Of a stretch of 9,592 bases of DNA, positions 7,561 to 9,592 are shown piece after piece. Source of the DNA: JBDSTZ01 sp039927975 (GTDB taxonomy: Bacteria; Pseudomonadota; Gammaproteobacteria; Burkholderiales; Burkholderiaceae_D). Under the pieces are notes generated by a model, which ran no database searches, had not been told where the DNA came from, and was given only the letters and a program-made list of their open reading frames with translations. The position numbers and the translations under genes were made by a program. The DNA lies in contig JBDSTZ010000459.1 of assembly GCA_039927975.1 (NCBI GenBank), positions 1-9,592 on the forward strand, in the 5' to 3' direction. How positions within the stretch are numbered: the first letter of the stretch is position 1; every line of letters begins with the position of its first letter.

Positions 7561-8886
7561 ATGAACGAGCATCTGGAGCACGCGGCCGACAGCGTCATCG
7601 ACGACGCAGACAACTCCGGCCTGAAGAACAACTACTATCTCGGCAAACGGATGACGCCCGCAGCATTCAAGACCGAGCAGGACTACCTGGTCGGGCGGCG
7701 CCGCCTGATCAACGCCGCGATCCACGGCTGGGGCGTGGTGCGCGGCCTGGCGGTGAGTGCGCCGGCGGACACGCCGGGCAAGCTGGCGATTGGCGCAGGC
7801 GTCGCGCTCGACCGCCATGGCCGCGAACTGGTGCAGCTTGCGCCGCGCACCCTCGCGCTGGCCGACGTGCTCTCGCCGGCGCAAATCAAACAGGCCGAAG
7901 ACCCTGAGTGCAGCACATGCTGGATCTTGCGCGCCCATTACGCCGAACGGCGCGAGCAGCCCGTGAAGGTCTGCGACCACTGCGGCTGCGAACGGACCGA
8001 ATGGGAGAGCGCGCGCGAGACGATCGCCTACACGCTGGCACCGATCGACTGCGACGAGTGCAGCGCGCCGCCCGTGCTGGGCGAACGCTACTGCGACTGC
8101 GACGGCAACCCTGACGGCGGCGCCGGCGCGCTGGGCGACCGTGGCCCGCACGCCTGCCTGTGCGCCCATCTGTGCGAACAGCCGGCGCCGCACCCGCCGG
8201 CCAGCCTGTGCGAAGTGCGTCCCGGCTTGTTCATGGACCCGCACCATGGCGTTCGGCTGGCCTGCGTCACGCTGGCCAAGGACGCATGCGGCAAGCTCGC
8301 CTTCGGCGGCGTCAGCGAAGGGTGTGCGCCGCGCCGGCTGGTGATCGGCAACGACATGCTGTACGACCTGATTCGCGGGCGCGACCTGACCCGCATCGAC
8401 GCGGTCAGCTGGACCGCCTGGCTGGCCAACGACGTCAAAGTCGACTGGAAGGACTTCGCCGCAATGTTCCACGCGGACCAGGCGCAAACCGGCTTCACGC
8501 TGACCTTCTCAGGACCGGTGCAGCCGGCCACCCTCACCGCCAACGCGTTTGTGATCCGGGTCACCTTCAACGAGGCGACCGGCGGTTGGGGCGAAACGCT
8601 GCGCATCCCGATGCGCCGGCCGCATTACGACGATGCGAGCCACACCGTCACGCTGGCGGTCAGCAAGCGCTGGGTGAGCGACGAGATCCTGCAGGAGAAC
8701 TCGCGCTTTCGCGGCTCGGACGCGATCGTCGAGATCGAGGCGCGCGGCGACCTGATTCTTGACCTGTGCGGCCAGGCCGTCGACGCCAACGCGCGCGCGA
8801 TCGCCTGGCCGAGCGGTAACGGCAGTCCGGGCGGCAGCCACCTGTCGGTGTTTACCGTCAAGCAGCGCTATGTAGAGAACGAATAA
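7561..8886 (+). CDS. Cysteine-rich eCIS-associated protein of unknown function with C-terminal Ig-like region
   Basis: This 441-residue protein has no function I can name. Its N-terminus (YYLGKRM at 25-31, EQDYLVGRRRL at 39-49, HGWGVVRGL at 55-63, GVALDRHGRELVQL at 80-93) matches a motif I remember from unnamed proteins beside phage-tail-like loci; that memory is unverified. Residues 117-255 contain 16 cysteines: CxxC 117/120, CxxCxC 138-143, CxxC 164/167, CxC 178/180, CxCxxxC 199-205, and single ones at 217, 235, 243 and 255. This pattern suggests structural zinc sites or disulfides. Residues about 290-436 look like an Ig-like beta sandwich (FTLTFSGPV, then GDLILDLCGQAVDAN and GNGSPGGSHLSVFTV). 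No signal peptide or membrane helix is seen. It follows the tail protein after 31 bases and precedes a paralogue after 37, so it is very likely in the same operon. A peripheral baseplate or fibre-like part is my inference. The coding call is firm; the role is open. Confidence 0.88.
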   Translation: MNEHLEHAADSVIDDADNSGLKNNYYLGKRMTPAAFKTEQDYLVGRRRLINAAIHGWGVVRGLAVSAPADTPGKLAIGAGVALDRHGRELVQLAPRTLALADVLSPAQIKQAEDPECSTCWILRAHYAERREQPVKVCDHCGCERTEWESARETIAYTLAPIDCDECSAPPVLGERYCDCDGNPDGGAGALGDRGPHACLCAHLCEQPAPHPPASLCEVRPGLFMDPHHGVRLACVTLAKDACGKLAFGGVSEGCAPRRLVIGNDMLYDLIRGRDLTRIDAVSWTAWLANDVKVDWKDFAAMFHADQAQTGFTLTFSGPVQPATLTANAFVIRVTFNEATGGWGETLRIPMRRPHYDDASHTVTLAVSKRWVSDEILQENSRFRGSDAIVEIEARGDLILDLCGQAVDANARAIAWPSGNGSPGGSHLSVFTVKQRYVENE

Positions 8887-8911
8887 TCGCGCCCACCAGA
8901 GCCACGTCCAT

Positions 8912-8916
8912 AGGGA
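8912..8916 (+). promoter_or_regulatory. Ribosome binding site of the last, partial gene
   Basis: AGGGA lies 7 bases before ATG 8924, in the 37-base gap after TAA 8884-8886. It supports that start for a gene that has no stop inside the window. Confidence 0.75.
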
Positions 8917-8923
8917 ATCCATC

Positions 8924-9592
8924 ATGAGCCATCCATCCAAACCCGGCGCCAGCGGTAAATCACAACTGGTGCGCCCGCGCTTTTCCCCCGGCCTGCTGCT
9001 GCAGGACGATGACCTGACCGCCTCGGTCGACTATGCCAGCGAACTGAGTCGCCTGATGTTCCGCTCGCTGTTCGGCTGCGGCGTGGTGTGCGGCCTGAAG
9101 GTCACGCTGCACAACAAGAACAACTGCAAGGCCACGATCACGGTGGCGCCCGGCCTCGCGCTCAACGGTTGCGGCGATCCGGTCCAGCTGACCGCAGCCC
9201 AGACCATTGCGCTCGACCAGGTCAACGGCAAGCTGTGGGTGGTCATCAGTCGCAGCGTGACGCAATGCCAGCGCCGCGAAACCGCCTGCTCGGTGGACGA
9301 GGATGCGGGCGACTCGGTGACAACGCGCCTGCACGACGGTTTCCAGATCAGCCTTTACAGCGGCGCGGAGGCGCCCGACGGCGCCTGCGGCTGCGCGCCG
9401 CTGAAAGCGCGCGAACGCGCCGACGATCCGGCCACCGAGCACGCCAAGGGCTACCAGCAGCACGCGGCCGGCCTGTGCGCCTGCGACTGCCATTCCGAAC
9501 TGGTGGTGCTGGGAATGTTCGCCGACCTGGAAGCCTCGCTGGCGGCGGCCGCCGATGTCGATGCCGGCGTAGACGCCGACCATAGCGTGCGG
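8924..9592 (+). CDS. Second cysteine-rich protein, paralogous to the preceding one (3' partial)
   Basis: The frame is open from ATG 8924 to the right edge, giving 223 codons with no stop; the rest lies beyond. Residues 20-60 align without gaps to residues 25-65 of the preceding protein (F-x-x-G, D-Y, R-L, then FGCGVVCGL at 50-58 against HGWGVVRGL). The match continues with PGLALNGCGDPVQL (76-89) against GVALDRHGRELVQL, and LWVV (104-107) against CWIL. Eleven cysteines are visible (52, 56, 68, 83, 115, 122, 155, 157, 185, 187, 189), including CxC at 155/157 and CxCxC at 185-189. Cys52 and Cys56 replace a Trp and an Arg of the paralogue. The sequence turns Ala/Asp-rich at the edge. No signal peptide is apparent. 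Function is unknown; it shares the operon with the baseplate genes and probably arose by duplication of the neighbour. Whether it also has an Ig-like C-terminal region cannot be seen here. Confidence 0.88.
   Translation, partial: MSHPSKPGASGKSQLVRPRFSPGLLLQDDDLTASVDYASELSRLMFRSLFGCGVVCGLKVTLHNKNNCKATITVAPGLALNGCGDPVQLTAAQTIALDQVNGKLWVVISRSVTQCQRRETACSVDEDAGDSVTTRLHDGFQISLYSGAEAPDGACGCAPLKARERADDPATEHAKGYQQHAAGLCACDCHSELVVLGMFADLEASLAAAADVDAGVDADHSVR

Noticed and set aside
3451..8487. Other long minus-strand frames (3451-4620, 4699-5232, 5139-5804, 5973-6659, 7480-8487)
   Set aside because: Same composition effect. All lie opposite well-supported genes, and none shows a motif I recognise.
8887..8923. 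Terminator or promoter between the two cysteine-rich genes
   Set aside because: No stem-loop with a T run and no clear -35/-10 pair is visible in the 37 bases; the short gap fits one transcript.

Overview
The window is a single, densely packed block of plus-strand genes from a GC-rich bacterium. Strong G/C preference at third codon positions and good Shine-Dalgarno sites fit a high-GC proteobacterium; a betaproteobacterium of the Massilia/Duganella type is my guess from overall feel, not from any marker gene. It encodes part of the baseplate of a contractile phage-tail-like particle: an extracellular contractile injection system (eCIS), tailocin or related device. The sheath, tube, spike, tape-measure and ATPase genes that would settle the subtype lie outside the window.

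Layout. (1) 2-952: an open frame running in from the left edge, beta-rich and propeller-like, ending at a TAG. (2) 956-3604: a large 'putative baseplate assembly protein' (TIGR02243-like, baseplate-J superfamily). It lies in the SAME frame as the preceding piece, and only one amber codon (950-952) separates them, so both are probably parts of one gene. (3) 3601-5478: a second, complete baseplate-J-like protein with the classic N-terminal motif of TIGR02243 proteins. (4) 5475-7529: a tail protein of the P2 gpI / TIGR02242 type with an N-terminal propeller-like region. (5) 7561-8886 and (6) 8924 to the right edge: two cysteine-rich proteins of unknown function that share an N-terminal domain with each other.

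How they fit. Genes 2-3 and 3-4 overlap by ATGA, so their translation is probably coupled and their products made in fixed ratio, as expected for wedge subunits. The paired J-like proteins resemble the Afp11/Afp12-type wedge pair of known eCIS, and gene 4 would connect the wedge to peripheral parts. In P2-like phages the slot after gpI holds the tail fibre gene. Here it holds the paralogous cysteine-rich pair, which makes them candidates for peripheral baseplate or fibre-like parts. No promoter, terminator, RNA gene, mobile element or CRISPR array is visible. The only gaps between genes are 3, 31 and 37 bases.

The points most worth a second look are the in-frame amber codon and the tandem cysteine-rich pair.
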